From the NCBI GenBank assembly GCA_025403435.1, contig CM046348.1, positions 30,708,148 to 30,772,147 on the forward strand: a stretch of 64,000 nt of DNA, read 5' to 3'. This DNA comes from Artocarpus heterophyllus. Lineage: Eukaryota; Streptophyta; Magnoliopsida; Rosales; Moraceae. The notes beneath the pieces are model-generated. The model was not told where the DNA came from, made no database searches, and saw only the letters and a list, made by a program, of their open reading frames with translations. Made by a program: the position numbers and the translations under genes. Positions 11,007 through 23,639 of this stretch are shown here, in pieces; position 1 is the first letter of the stretch; each line of letters opens with the position of its first letter.

Positions 11007-14000
11007 CGTTAGAGGCACAATTGATAGGTACAAGAAAGCCTTTGCTAATTCTTCAAACCCAGGATCTGTTGTTGAAGCTAATGTCCAGGTAACTACAAAA
11101 TTGTCCAATTTATCCTCAATTTTTCACTGCAAAAATTTATGATGTTCCGCTCGATAAGTTATCCATAGGGAATTATTTTCAACACGCACACACACACTTA
11201 TATATGGAAGTTGAACAAAACAAGAATATGTATTGGTAGCTTGCATATAATCTACCCAAATAAAGACGTCCTAAGATGCTTATAATCTAACCTAATTTCA
11301 TACCCATTACACTATGAAGACGTCCTAAAATGAAGAATTCAACTCTCCTTGCTGCCAAATTTAAAGTAAACAAATATGCTCTAATTAAATATAATATTTA
11401 ATCATTGGAAATTAAATGCAAAGCAGTCAGTATTGTTGTTTTTTTTTTTTTTTTTAATTTCATTATATATAGAAAATGAATAACGTTGCACTTTTTTATT
11501 CTTCAACCTTCAATCTAATGGTTCCCATTATTCAAATTTTCTTTAATTCCAATCATGATGGTCAAGATTTGTCCACATGGCTTTTGTGAAAGAACACATC
11601 TCATACTTTAATTATAGGAAACCCTTCTATTTTATGTTTTGTACTTTAACCAAAAGTACAACTCTCAATAAACACAATCCACTTCGTATTAAGCTTAAAT
11701 AAAGATTCAAGATGAAAGCTAGCTTGTGCAAATAATTCCACACCCAATGTGTTAAAAAATGAGGGAGAAATTAACTAGCTACTTAAAAAATAAAAGACTT
11801 ATTACTTGCTTGTTTTCTAATTAAAAAAATTGTATTTTTGGGTTATTTACCATTTTAAACCCTGTGTTTTAGGTTTATTGAAACATTATACCTTTGGTTT
11901 TAGATCTCATTAAATTTGTACCATTAAATTAGATTTAATATATAAATTTATATATTTTCCCAATGAATATTTAATTTTGATCTAAGATATTCCCAAAAAT
12001 ACCCTCAAATTAAAAAATATGAGAACTTTATAAATTTTTTAAAAAAATTATAATAAGATTTTCGACTTCAAAAATGTATAGAGTACCCTTAAAATAAGTA
12101 TTTTGTATGTTTTTGTTTTTATTTTCTTTTTTCTTTTTTGAAAGTTTTATTTTTGCTCTTTTTTACTTAAGAATAATTTAGTCATTTTAAAGGTCAAAAT
12201 CAAGTATTGACTGAAGTAAGATATAAATTTGTGTATTAAATATTATGTAAAGGTATATATTTGATATGATTAAAACCAAAACTATAGATTTTATATTAAC
12301 TTAAAATAGAGGGTATAAATAGATAAATATTCCAATATTATTTTTCAAACTCAATATTTAATAAAATTTTGAAAATAATTTTTTTAATATGTTTACTATC
12401 TCACTTTTAATTATTTTTTAATATTTAATATTATAAAAGATTCTCTTATTCTTAATTAAAAATTATTTAAAAAAAACTAAAGTACTAAGTTCCGTAGTCA
12501 CAATTCCAAACTAGTCTCGTAAGAAGACACGTAAATTCACTTTTCTTATTTTGTTTTTATGCTTGACCGTTAGCGTGTTTTGCATTACATTGAAGGTTCG
12601 ATGAGTTATTTTTAACATTATTATTACTTTTAAAGCCGGAGTGGAGTAATTTATTCAACCACAAATTAATATTAATGTACATTTTGAAGTAACTAATGAA
12701 GTTTAAAATTCTGACATTAATTCTCAGCTAGTAGGTGCTTTATTTGCCAGTTGCTTGAGACATGTCGTTGCGTACATATACACTTGTACTTTCCTAAATG
12801 AGTAAAAGTACAAAATGACTAAAAAAAATTTGAGATTAATCCATATAAAAGGTTTATAGCTTGTTTGGATTGCTAATTTGATCCAGTTTGAACTTGAAAG
12901 ATTAAAATAGACAAATTGTCGCAATTTAAATTTTATGAGAGAAAATACTATAATAAAACATGGTTCAAATCGTAATAAGTTGGATTGAATTAGTGTTGCA
13001 AACGAGGCTTAATATAAATATTTATAGTGATTTTTGAATTGGAAAATTAATGTAAAATGCATTAAAAAAGAAAAATTAACGCGATTATTTAGAGAATATG
13101 ATTTAAGTTCATGACATTTTTCTTGAAAAAATTTTCGACAATAGTTAAATGATCTACAAGTTAATGCTAGTAAATTTCAAATTTATTTCATTGCTATATT
13201 TTGATACGAAAATTAATATAATGATATATAAAATTTTACGCTATGAAGACAATGAAAAATGTTTTGCAATGAACTCTAAAGATTTTCAGAATATCTTTAG
13301 TGTTGACATATATATACGTGTTTTCTGTTCTCAAGGAAAAGGATTATAAACTCACTATATAAAACGTAACTATGAACTAGCACTGTATAAAACCTAATTA
13401 CTCAAAGAACTAAGAAAAATATAGAGATTAATCATCATATATAATCGACCATATGCTCAAGTGTGTGTGAATATATGTATATATAAAATATGTGCTGTGT
13501 CTAGTGTTTTAGTGAGGAACACTACTAAACCTTCATTTCAACGTGCTTGTTATCCATCTAACTGTATTACGATGTGTGTGTGTGTGTATAAATATATATA
13601 TGCACACAAATATATGGACAGTTTTACCAGCAAGAAGCCTCCAAACTGAAAAGACAGATCCGGGAGCTCCAGAATTCAAACAGGTAATTAAGCAAACAAC
13701 AAATATAAGGCATATACATTGTCAATGATATATATATATATATATATGCAGAAACTAGAATAGTTAATTTTGTCTACAGGCATATACTGGGTGAAGCTCT
13801 TAGTACTATGAGCTTAAAGGACCTCAAGAGCCTTGAAACAAGATTGGAGAAAGGAATCAGCAGAATCAGATCCAAGAAGGTATGATAACATATATCAAAA
13901 CTTGATTCTTTTCTTGATTAGAGGAGGCCTTTTTCAAAATTAGAGATGTTTACTTTTTCTTAAAGCTTTAATTGTAAAATCAGCGTTAAAATGTATGACA

Positions 14001-16932
14001 AATGCAACGAAAAAAATTAATTGGTCTTAGACAACTGCTTAAATTGACAAAGAGTTGAGTTCACGCTGATGATTGAATACCATCTTATATTATTTATAAT
14101 ATTTTTTCCTTTCACTTCTACTCATGCATTCAATGCTTGAATTTTGGCAGAATGAAATGCTTTTTGCTGAAATCGAGATTATGCAGAAGAGGGTAAGTAC
14201 CATTCTCCTGATTCGACATCTATTTCCTGTCGTGTCTCTTGAGGATTTCTATTATTTGAGAAGATCATGACGAAAAATGCTAAAGTGGGTATATTTTGAA
14301 AAAATTATTCTAATAGGACAATTTAATAAAAATATGAACAGATAATTTAAAATATGAGTCTGAAAAAGAAACAAAAAAGTGATATGACTAAACTGTAGGT
14401 TACCAAAAAAAAAAAAGGTGTCTTTTTTATTGAATTATCCAATAATAAAATTTAATGGAAAGTATTTAAATAGGGACAAATTTGGAATACAATAATCCGT
14501 ATAATATTTAAAAATTTTGGATTTTAAAAAAGAACTGCATAAAATTTTTTTGTTCAAATCTTTTAGATAAATAGGGAAAAAGGGACCAAAATTGAATATA
14601 ATGAGATTTTAGAGGAAAAAAAAGTAAAAAAAGACTAAAAATGAATAGAATAAAATTTTAGGAGAAAAAGGAATTACTCAAAATAAAAAAAGAGGAGGAG
14701 TGTTTGTAAAAAAAAATAATTTAATCAATCAGATTTAAAAATACGTAAGATATCAAGTGGGAAAAGGCAAGAAGAACAAAAAACTAAGAATTCAACCTAA
14801 GATTTTCTTTTAAGTTACTTAAAGAGTGTTTGGCATGGTGGATAGCCCGTGAGAGCTTTACACTGTAAAAGCTTTTTTTTTCTTTTTACTGTAACATGTG
14901 AGAGCTTTATACTGTTCATAATTGAGATAATGGTTCGGACTGTCTTATGCCAAGCACATCTTTAATTTTGTTTTTGGGAAAAAGCAAGAAGAATTCATCC
15001 TAAGATTTTCCTCTTCTAGTGGGAAAAAAGCAAGATGAATAAAAAAGTAAGAGGAAACGAAAAGAGAGGACTTAGAAAGAAAGAAATAAATAATGAGGGA
15101 CCAAAAAAAGAAATTGGACTTTCAACCAAAACGAACCGTATTGGTTGAGAGATGAACAATAGTTTTTGCGATTTCTAATATTTAGATTAAACGTGGTCTT
15201 TACATAAGTGCATGATGCAGTTAGATATATCTTAAATTACGTGAAAAAATATTTTAAACTTAAAAAAAGGCATCAAGACCATTAAAAAATGTAATTTCTT
15301 TTAAAGTAAATGAGATATGCCGCCCAAATTTTTTTTGAATGGAAATGTAAAATGTTTTCTTAAAATTTCAAAAACTATTTAATGTTACTTTGTCTATCTA
15401 CTTTGTTTTCTTGTCTAACAATTAGACATGAATTTGAAACATATTTTTCAATTTCAGAAAATACCTTGGTAATTGTTGAAAATAGAAGGATATTTTTTTT
15501 TAAAAAAAAGTTAAAACTAAATGATTTACTTGTATAATATCCCAAGAAAGGCTGGCTCCACCAGTGGAGCTATGGTATAGTAATATTTGTGTATGAAAAC
15601 AGTACAGATTTTGATGTTTGAATTACATGAAAGGTTCTCAAATGAACTGGAGAGACGTATATACAATATGCCAATAATTTCAGGGGGTTTTTGTCTTAAA
15701 AAGCTGATGAATGATTGTACATGCAGGAGATAGAGTTGCAAAACCAAAACAACTATCTGAGGGCAAAGGTTCTCTCTCAGCGCGCTCTCTCTCTCTCTCT
15801 CTTCTATTACTCGAGCTTATGATTAATGCACCATAGAATGATGAAGAACTTTGCAATAAGACTCAGAGACTAAATTGAATGCTATTGATCCATTTTGCAG
15901 ATAAATGAACATGAGAGGATACAGCAGCAACAGCAAATTAGCTTGATGCCAACTGGAACTGAATGTGAGTCCGTTCCCGTTTCGCAGTCAACATATGATC
16001 GGAACTTTCTACCTGCAAGCCTCATGAACGCCAATCACCATTACTCTCGTCAAGACCAGACAGCTTTCCAACTGGTGTAAGACTTCACTTCCAATCCACA
16101 CATTGGACTTGTAGGCTCATATACTATATGATAAGAGCACTTAGAAACACGGCATCAAACCCCTTTTTCCCAACAATTTCAGATACGCCTTTTTTGAGGG
16201 CATGTTTACATCACATGAATGTAAAAGGAAAAAAAAAAAAAAATTGCAGTCTGCAAATAAAATCAAGAATGCTAGTATGGTGGGGCCACACAATATTGAG
16301 AATTTTAATCCTAGTACCCTCAGTCAGGGGTGGAGCTTGAAAAATTATTCAGAAGGGACAAAGTATAAGCTAAAAATATCGAGAAAAGTTAAATGAAAGA
16401 GACATAAAACTCTAGAGCAACAGGAATATAATTTTAGTGCGGCAGAATATAATTTTTATAAAATTTTACATACAATATTGAACGAAAAAAAGTTCAGAAG
16501 GTGGTCTCTTACCCTCATCCGTGTGTAGCTCCGCCCTTGCCCTCAGTATTGTTTTCTGAATAATGGAAATAAACACCAAATTTATTTGTATACTTTTATT
16601 GAACCAACAATTCCTCGTATGATTCCTATTCCTAACCTTAGTAAACTTTAATAAGGGAATTAGATTATTATTTCTATTTCCACAGCCTAGTAAACAAGTA
16701 AACGTTAAAAATTGAAAAATGATCCACTTTCTTAATTCTTTGAACTTCTCTTCCAAACATATTACCTTACCATCATTTGTTTCATTACAGTTTGGCACAC
16801 ATGTCCCTGTGATTAGTTGGATGCTCAAAATGAGTGCCTCTAATTCATGTTGAGTTTCATTGTATATTCATGTATTTTAAGTAGATCTTTTCTAAGCTTT
16901 CTCTTTTGTTTTTGGTTCCTTGGTGCAGTTGA
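11007..16932 (+). CDS. AG: AGAMOUS/SHATTERPROOF-lineage MADS-box protein, I, K and C exons (partial)
   Basis: A MIKC-type transcription factor of floral organ identity; family members form dimers and tetramers on CArG boxes in the nucleus. Exons read from splice sites and frame are 11007-11088, 13622-13683, 13780-13879, 14151-14192, 15727-15768, 15901-16076 and 16929-16932 (stop). The lengths 82, 62, 100, 42 and 42 are the classic MIKC exon sizes. The first exon gives the I region ([16 protein letters not shown]). The next four give the K box ([40 protein letters not shown]). The last long exon has a Gln run and ends [12 protein letters not shown], the C-lineage AG motif. The MADS domain is outside the window. 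The exons seen are intact. AG (euAG) and SHP/PLE members cannot be separated firmly from these exons alone. A 9-kb gypsy element lies in the preceding intron. Confidence 0.9.
11840..12330. mobile_element. Non-autonomous terminal-inverted-repeat element (MULE/MITE-like)
   Basis: The left end (gggttatttaccattttaaa) and the reverse complement of the right end (about 12262-12330) match imperfectly over 60 bp, including TATACC and a GGTTTTA block. There is no coding sequence inside. It lies in the AG-like intron between the I-region exon and the first K exon. Family is inferred from structure only. Confidence 0.5.
12857..13011. mobile_element. Short MITE-like inverted-repeat element
   Basis: The left arm tagcttgtttggattgctaa is mirrored imperfectly by the right arm, whose reverse complement reads agcctcgtttgcaacactaa. 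The arms continue with GATCC/AATCC and GTTTGAAC/GATTTGAACC. It is about 155 bp long, non-coding, and in the same AG-like intron. Confidence 0.5.
13573..13747. repeat. Microsatellites flanking the first K-box exon
   Basis: A (TG)n run near 13573-13588 lies just before the 62-bp exon at 13622-13683, and an (AT)n run at about 13727-13747 lies in the 96-bp intron after it. They probably vary in length between individuals. Confidence 0.8.
14193..15726 (+). other. AG-like intron within the K region, with repeated AAGAATTC motif
   Basis: This 1534-bp intron is A-rich and non-coding. The block AAGAATTCAWCCTAAGATTTTC occurs near 14791 and 14991, and related copies lie at about 1134 and 1186 in the upstream intron. 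A short MITE (14824-14960) sits between the two copies. Confidence 0.6.
14824..14960. mobile_element. MITE-like element, about 137 bp
   Basis: The termini are gagtgtttggcat and atgccaagcacatc, imperfect inverted repeats of about 13 bp. The inside holds two copies of a gtgagagcttta-actgt phrase. The GTGTTTGG end recalls hAT-type MITEs and recurs at 40313-40574. Confidence 0.55.
16077..16928 (+). other. Terminal intron splitting the last codon of the AG-like gene
   Basis: The donor is GT|GTAAGA at 16076/16077. The acceptor, after a T/C-rich stretch, is ttccttggtgcag|TTGAATTG at 16928/16929. Spliced, the last Val codon is completed by T at 16929 and followed by TGA (16930-16932). Unspliced, the same place reads Val then TAA (16078-16080). 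Both give the same C-terminus, QLV. The donor and acceptor are seen directly; use of the intron is inferred, helped by my recollection that AG-clade genes have an intron near the stop. Confidence 0.65.
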
Positions 16933-17931
16933 ATTGCAGAAACCAGCAGGAAGGCGGTTTAGTTTTTTGGTTTATCTGATCTATCCGCATTATAAATCAG
17001 TAGCTTTATGTATAGTTGATGTAAACCAGTATTTTGTTGCGTTTCCTACAATATTGAGGACCACTAGTTTTCTGTTATGTGAACTTTAACTATTTGACTG
17101 CTAAGCAGCAATCATCGAACTTTATTATGCACTCGTGTTATTAGAAACATAAACAAGGAATTGATTGTTCTCACTCGCAACTAGATTGTTTGTTATGTGA
17201 AACCATATGATTCTTTGGCTTTTAGAGCTTATAGTACTGCATGAATATTAGGCACCTGATAAGCATTCGGTGTATTTTCATTATGAAAGGAAAAAAAAGA
17301 AATGAAGGGCTGTGATGTGGCTGTGAGCTTTGTAATCTGATTGTTAGTAATGTGATAGTGGTTTTAAAGTGTAGTCAATATGTGATTGGTCTGTGGGATT
17401 GTAAAGTGGTGTGTTAGTGACTTTAGTTGCTAGCTTCCAAGTTGGTGTGAGGAGATATAAGGAAACGGCTAGGAGTAAGGGAGGGGCATTATTCTGTTGT
17501 CTGAATCTTGGAGTGTCCGATAAAGGGAGAGAGGTGGAGCTCTCGAAATCTTCACCACCATTATTAGTGTTTGAGGTCTGAAAAGGGTGTACATACATTA
17601 TTTCTCAACAAAATCCCCATTTCCATTCTCTTTTTCTTCTGTTCAGATTGGTATTCTACCAGCACCCTCGGTACTAATTCCACTTTTGGTGTCTCCCCTT
17701 GCGGGCGTTTCTTGTTTAGTCAGACATCACTAGTTTATTGCTAAGCCACCAAGTTGAAGCACCTAAATGAGATGCTAATCCGAATACAGGAACTAAAACT
17801 AGAGCCATAAGCTGAATTATAGAGCCAAGCACATTGAAGCCTCGATGTGCATCATTCAATTGCAAGCCCCAGACAACAGTTTTTCAAGGAAAAAAAAAAC
17901 GAAGTCTTTGTTTTGGAATCCTATGGGGAAC
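16933..17931 (+). other. AG-like 3' UTR and intergenic remnant
   Basis: This follows the spliced stop codon. There is no long conserved reading frame. The 84-codon frame on the minus strand at 17344-17598 has no recognisable features. The 3' end of the transcript cannot be fixed, though T/G-rich sequence around 17270-17340 would suit it. Together with 26955-27046 this is what remains of the host spacer between AG-like and GAUT15. Confidence 0.5.
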
Positions 17932-17936
17932 ACTAT

Positions 17937-20059
17937 TGTCACGCCCCGGAGTACGGGAGGTGACGTGGCTGATTATTTAAATTAATTAAAAGAGAATTTA
18001 ATTAAAATCCAGAGTTTAAGGGGTTGAATTAAATATAAAATATGAAAGTTTAAAAAAAGCCATTACATGAAAGATGAATATTAAAGATTAAACATAACGA
18101 GTATGGGTTCCACAAACCCACAACTTGTGCACACACATGGTACTGACAATATCATAAATACAATCACAGTCCAAGTACAAATAAAGTTAAAGTCTTACAT
18201 GCCTTGATTAATTAATACAAGAGATATACTAGTTCTTCTACTGCTCCTGTGTCTTGTCCGAAGAATCATCTCCAAACCTAAATGAAAAACCACCTAGAGG
18301 GGGGGAAATTAAAATAAATAAAATGTGAGCGAAAGGCTCAGTAGGACTATGTTTTATAAAATAAATTTAATTTAGAGGAACATTTCATTATTCAGGAGAT
18401 ATGTAAAAGAAACCTTGAATAAATAAATCAATAAGCAAATTTAAGTAAAACCGTTCTTACCCTGAACAGTTTACTTGGATAACCCGAAATATCATTTTCT
18501 TTTTCCTAGGCAAACCATAATAACATCACCACCGTAGTGGCCTAGCTGGGTTTCGGGACCTGCCCCCAACGTCGATCGCTACACGACCCGATCTCTGATA
18601 TGGCATCATGCCTATATGTTTATTATCATCATCATTCAAAACCCAATTACCGAGTGTTGTCATTTACATTCATTATGAAGTTCATTTCAGTTCACGGTAT
18701 ATTAAAATATAACCGATAAATCTATTTTCAAACAACCGTTGAAAACATTTTAATAGAAATCCTTTTCAAAGCCAAATCATTTTGAAACTAGGCTACCAAG
18801 GAAATGGGGTAGAAGTCCTACCTCAATACTCGTGTCAGTGCCCCACACCGTAATCCCGGTCCGCTATACGTTAGCTCCGCGGAACCACGAACGATCCTAG
18901 ATACAAACTAAGTCGATCAATATCTAGTTCGAGACATTCTATGTTACTAAACCATTTCATGATGTCCTAGTGTGCCATTTGTATCTTTAAAATTATTCCA
19001 TAATGTTAGAATTTAAATCAGGGTTCAAAACAGTGAAAACGGGTGAAAAATCACAAAATTTTTCACGCCTCGGTTGGCCTGCTGGACTCCCTGCTTCGGC
19101 CGGCCGAACTGCACAGTTCGGCCTGTCGGAAGCAAAGTTCGGTCGGCCGAACATCCCCAAGTTCGGCCTGCCAGACGGAAGAACACCGGCCTGCCGATCC
19201 CTATTCCGGCCTACCGAATTGGAAAACTTAGAAATTCAGCCACGGGTTTTTGATTCCCCCAAAACACAAATCTTGATTTTAACCTGTTTTTCTCAAATCC
19301 CAGGCATGGAAAACAATCATAGGTGATAGAAAAACATACTAGAACACATTTGAACTCATTTAAACAAGATTTAAACTCAAAAATCTAAAAGTGAGAAAAT
19401 GGGGAGAAAATGAAAAATCTTGAATCCAATCCGTTTTTCTTCAATCTAAGCTTAGATTCTAGTTGTTCTAAGTTCATTTAACTCAAATCCAAGGTTTTCT
19501 AAGCTTAAACAAACCTAGATTTCAAAAATGCACAAAATTGAAAATTTTGGAAAAAGTTTAGAAATTTCAAAACTAACCTCGAATCGAAGCTTCAATCCGC
19601 GCTCTCGGTTGCCAAATCACGTTCCCGAGCTTCCTCCTTGCTAACCCGAAGCTTGGACTCGAATTTGGTTTCAAAAATTTTGAGAGAGATAAAGAGAGAG
19701 AAGAGGGTCTCGGGTGAAAGAGAGAAGGAGAGAGAGAGTGAAGTCAGGGAGAGTGAGGAGTGAGGAGGAAGAGAGAGAATAAATAGAGGGAAACGGTGGG
19801 CGGTTTTACTGTGCGAAAACCATGTGCCGCCCACGGTTTTGTAAAACGGAATATTTTTAATATTTTACAAATTGTTATGTTTTAAAACTCAAAACATCAT
19901 TTTAAAACAATAAGAAATCATTTAAATTCATCAAATTAACAAAACAACCAAAAATTCAAAATCCAACCAAGTAATCAAATTAATGTTGAAACATTACTTA
20001 TGGCACACTAATTCATCATTTATATTACATTATCATTAAACAAATTTTGGGGCGTTACA
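17937..20059 (-). repeat. 3' LTR of G2 (2123 bp)
   Basis: It begins tgtcacgccccgg and ends ggggcgttaca on +. Its palindrome array at about 19065-19222 lacks the unit found at 26081-26101 in the 5' LTR. The GA-rich tract is at about 19680-19775. It is closer to 24800-26954 than to either G1 LTR, as expected for a pair from one insertion. Confidence 0.95.
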
Positions 20060-20076
20060 ACTCTCCACCCCTAAAA
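20060..20076 (-). other. Polypurine tract of G2
   Basis: The minus-strand TTTTAGGGGTGGAGAGT abuts the 3' LTR, as in G1. Confidence 0.85.
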
Positions 20077-20107
20077 GAAATTTCGCCCTCGAAATTTACA
20101 TCTTATT

Positions 20108-23100
20108 TCAAAAACAAAACAAATGCGGATACAACTCCCGCATACCTGACTCTGGTTCCCAGGTGGCTTCATCAACCCCATGATGCTGCCACACGACCTT
20201 TACCAACGGTATCTCACGACGACGCAAACTAATCACTTTTCGGTCGATAATCTGAATCGGCACTTCTTCGTACGTCGTATCTTCCTGAAACTGCACATCG
20301 CAAAACGAAACTATCTTACCCTGGTCAGGTGGACACTTCCTAAGTATCGACACATGAAACACATCGTGAACATGAGAAAATTCGGGCGGAAGATCAAGCC
20401 GATAAGCGACCACACCAACACGCTGAGTGATCTCGAACGGCCCAATATACCTCCGCACGAGCTTCCCACTCACCCCGAACCGCATAGTTCCCTTACAAGG
20501 TGATACCCTCAAGAGAACGAAATCTCCAATCGCAAACTTTAAGGGTCTACGTCTCTTATCCGCGTAACTCTTCTGTCGACTCTGAGCTGCCCTCTACCGA
20601 TCTCGAATCACCGCGACTTTCTCGTTACTATCACGGATCTCATCCGGCCCAAGAATAACCCTATCTTCCGGCTCGGCCCAACACACAGGTGACCGACACG
20701 GTCGCCCATACAATGCCTCAAACGGTGCCATACCAATACTCGCCTGATAGCTATTGTTGTATACGAACTCCGCCAGATGCAAACATTGCTTCCAATTCCC
20801 GTCGAAGTCCAACGCATAGGCACGCAACATATCCTCGAGAATCTGAATAACCCGCTCAGACTGCCCATCAGTCTGAGGATGAAACGCCGTACTGAAGTTC
20901 AAATCCGTACCTAAAGCCTCCTGAAAACTCATCCAGTACTTAGCATTAAACCTGGTGTCTCGATCAGAGGTGATGGATAAAGGAACTCCATGCAACCTCA
21001 CAATGTTCTGCAGATACAAATCCCCGAGAACCTTCCTCGAACACATCGACCTAAATGGAATGAAATGCGTCGATTTTGTCAACCTGTCGACCACGACCCA
21101 AACTGCATCGTGCCGCTGCTCCGTCCTCGGCAAACTTGTGAGAAAATCAATCGTCACATGCTCCTATTTCCACCCAGGAATAGGAAGCAGCTGAAGCTGA
21201 CCTGCAGGCTTCTGATGCTCGACTTTTACCTGAAGACACGTCGAACACTTGGCCACGTACTCTCGAACATCTTTCTTCATGCCTCTCCACCAATACTGCC
21301 TCTTCAAATCACGATACATCTTTGTGCTCCCTAGATGAATAGCGAACTGAGACCTATGAGCTTCATCTAAAACGGCTTTCGTCACCTCGGCGATAGCTGA
21401 AACTGCAAGACGCTCCCGAAAATACAACGATCCATCTGCATGCACGCTCCATTCTTTAAACTGCTCCCCGTTCTGAATCCGCGACCAAATTCCCTGCAAA
21501 TGCCGATCCTGCCACTGACTTTGCTTCACCATCCGAACAAGAGCTAGAGTCGCTTCCACATGATATATCGAAACTCGATCACAGTCTTTATGATACCGTA
21601 GCCTATACTCGCTCACCGTCGCATCCCTGCTTTAGTCCTCAAAAGCCAAACAAGCGAGAATCCCTGAAGACTTCCTACTAAGCGTGTCCGCGACCACATT
21701 AGCTTTCCCAGGATGATACTGCAACGCGAAATCATAATCCTCCATATACTCTATCCATCTACGCTGCCTCAAATTAAGATCCCTCTGAGTGAACAAATAC
21801 CTCAAACTCTTGTGATCGGAGTAGACCTGAAACGATGCTCCATACAAGTAACACCTCCAAATCTTCAGCGCATGAATCATCGCTGCAAGCTCTAAATCAT
21901 GAGTAGGATAATTCCGCTCATGAGGTCATAGCTGTCTCGATCCGTACGCAACCACACGTCCATGCTGCATCAACACGCATCCAAGTCCACGCCCTGAAGC
22001 GTCCACATAAACCTCATACGGCTCGTCACTGCTAGGAATAACCAACATTGGAGCTGAAGTCAACCGGTTCTTCAATTCCTGAAAAGCAAGCTCACAATCT
22101 TCATTCCACTCAAACCTGACATTTTTCTTGATCAATCTTGTCAACGGAGCTGCAATCTTCGAAAAATCCTTTACAAATTTCTTGTAATATCCAGCAAGAC
22201 CTAAGAAGCTACGAATCTCTGCTACATTCCTTGGCCGTTCCCAATCCACTATGGCTTCAATCTTGGACGGATCCACAGAAATACCATGCTCCAAGATGAC
22301 ATGACCTAGAAACTTGACCTTAGTCAACCAAAACTCGCACTTTTCCCTCTTAGCATACAACTGGTGCTCCCGCAAAGTCTGAAGCACGATCCGGAGATGC
22401 TGTTCATGCTCCTCCCAAGTCTTAGAATATACAAGAATATCATCGATGACCACGATCACAAACTGATCCAAAAACGGCCTAAATATCCTGTTCATCAAAT
22501 CCATAAAAGCTGCCGGAGCATTCGTCAACCGAAACGACATAACCAAAAACTCAAAGTGCCCATACCGAGTCCTAAAAGGTGTCTTGGGAATATCCTCTTC
22601 CTTAATCCTGAGCTGATGATAACCCAACCGTAAATCAATCTTTGAGAAGTATCGCGAACCTCCCAACTGATCAAACAACTCATCAATCCTAGGCAAGGGA
22701 TACTTGTTCTTTACCGTAACACGATTCAGCTGCTGATAATCCACACACAACCCTAGAGTCCCATCATGCTTCTTAGCAAACAAAACCGGTGCTCCCCACA
22801 GAGACGTGTTGTTCCTAATATACCCTTTATCAGCAAGCTCTTGAAGTTGCTTCCTCAATTCCTTCATTTCTGTCGGCGCCATCCGATAAGGTGCCATAGA
22901 AATTGGTGATGTCTCTGGAAACAACTCAATACCAAACTCAATCTCCCGATGCGGTGGTAATCCTGGCAACTCGTCGGGAAAGACATCCTCGAACTCATCA
23001 ACCACCGAAATCGCTACACTGCCACCCGAAGCATAGGGCTCGCAATCTAGATCGGCAAGAAAAGCACAACAACCTAGATTCCTTCGCCCTCCGAGACACG

Positions 23101-23635
23101 ACTTCATGAGTCGCTCACTCATTAACCAATCACCACCACCCTGGTAAGTGATCATCGTCCCCCTATCAGACACTAGGGTCACTCTTCTAAGTTGGCAGTC
23201 CACGACTGCATTATACCTAGACAACCAGTCCATCCCTAAAATTACATCATAAGAGCTCATGGGGAGTATAATCAAATCACTTTTCAAAATCTCATCCCCA
23301 ATCTTTATTTTACAAGATTTACACATACAATTTACACACACCCGCCCCAGGGGAGAAGTTATGACTAGGGGTTCATTAAACTCTTCTATCTCTAATCCCA
23401 AGGCATGTACAAAAGAACTCGAAATGAGAGAATGAGAGGCACCAGTATCAAACAAAACGCGAGCTAAAGATCTAGAAACCAAGATCATACCATCGACAAC
23501 TGCGTTTCCAATATGAGAATCTGATCCTCCAGATGCCATCGCATGAACCTGCACTGGCGCCTTTCCTTTCCCTCTACCAACATTGCTGGGTCCTGGATTA
23601 TTCTGCCGATGCTGCTGGGATGGAGACGACTGCAC
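20108..23635 (-). pseudogene. G2 pol (protease, RT-RNase H, integrase, chromodomain-like) with in-frame stops
   Basis: The longest open stretch (21926-23635, 569 codons) holds the protease motif [15 protein letters not shown] ([26 protein letters not shown]) and the start of RNase H ([17 protein letters not shown]). The same frame continues through RNase H ([11 protein letters not shown]), the integrase zinc region (CSTCLQ), the integrase core with D, D and E present (TIDFL, SDRDTRF, DGQSERV) and an end similar to a chromodomain (VDEATWEPESGMRELYPHLF). Stops are at 21926-21928 (TGA), 21632-21634 (TAA), 21164-21166 (TAG) and 20594-20596 (TAG). No frameshift was found. The four stops make it non-coding in the present state. 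Confidence 0.93.
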
Positions 23636-23639
23636 ACTA

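Noticed and set aside
17344..17598. 84-codon minus-strand frame downstream of the AG-like gene
   Set aside because: No recognisable domain, no splice context, composition like the non-coding flanks.
19003..19326. 107-codon open frame rich in Gly, Pro, Arg and Ala across the LTR palindrome array (similar frames at 2498-2801 and 25856-26188, both strands)
   Set aside because: The 'repeats' in the protein come from the GC palindromes, appear in several frames on both strands and are not kept in frame between LTR copies.
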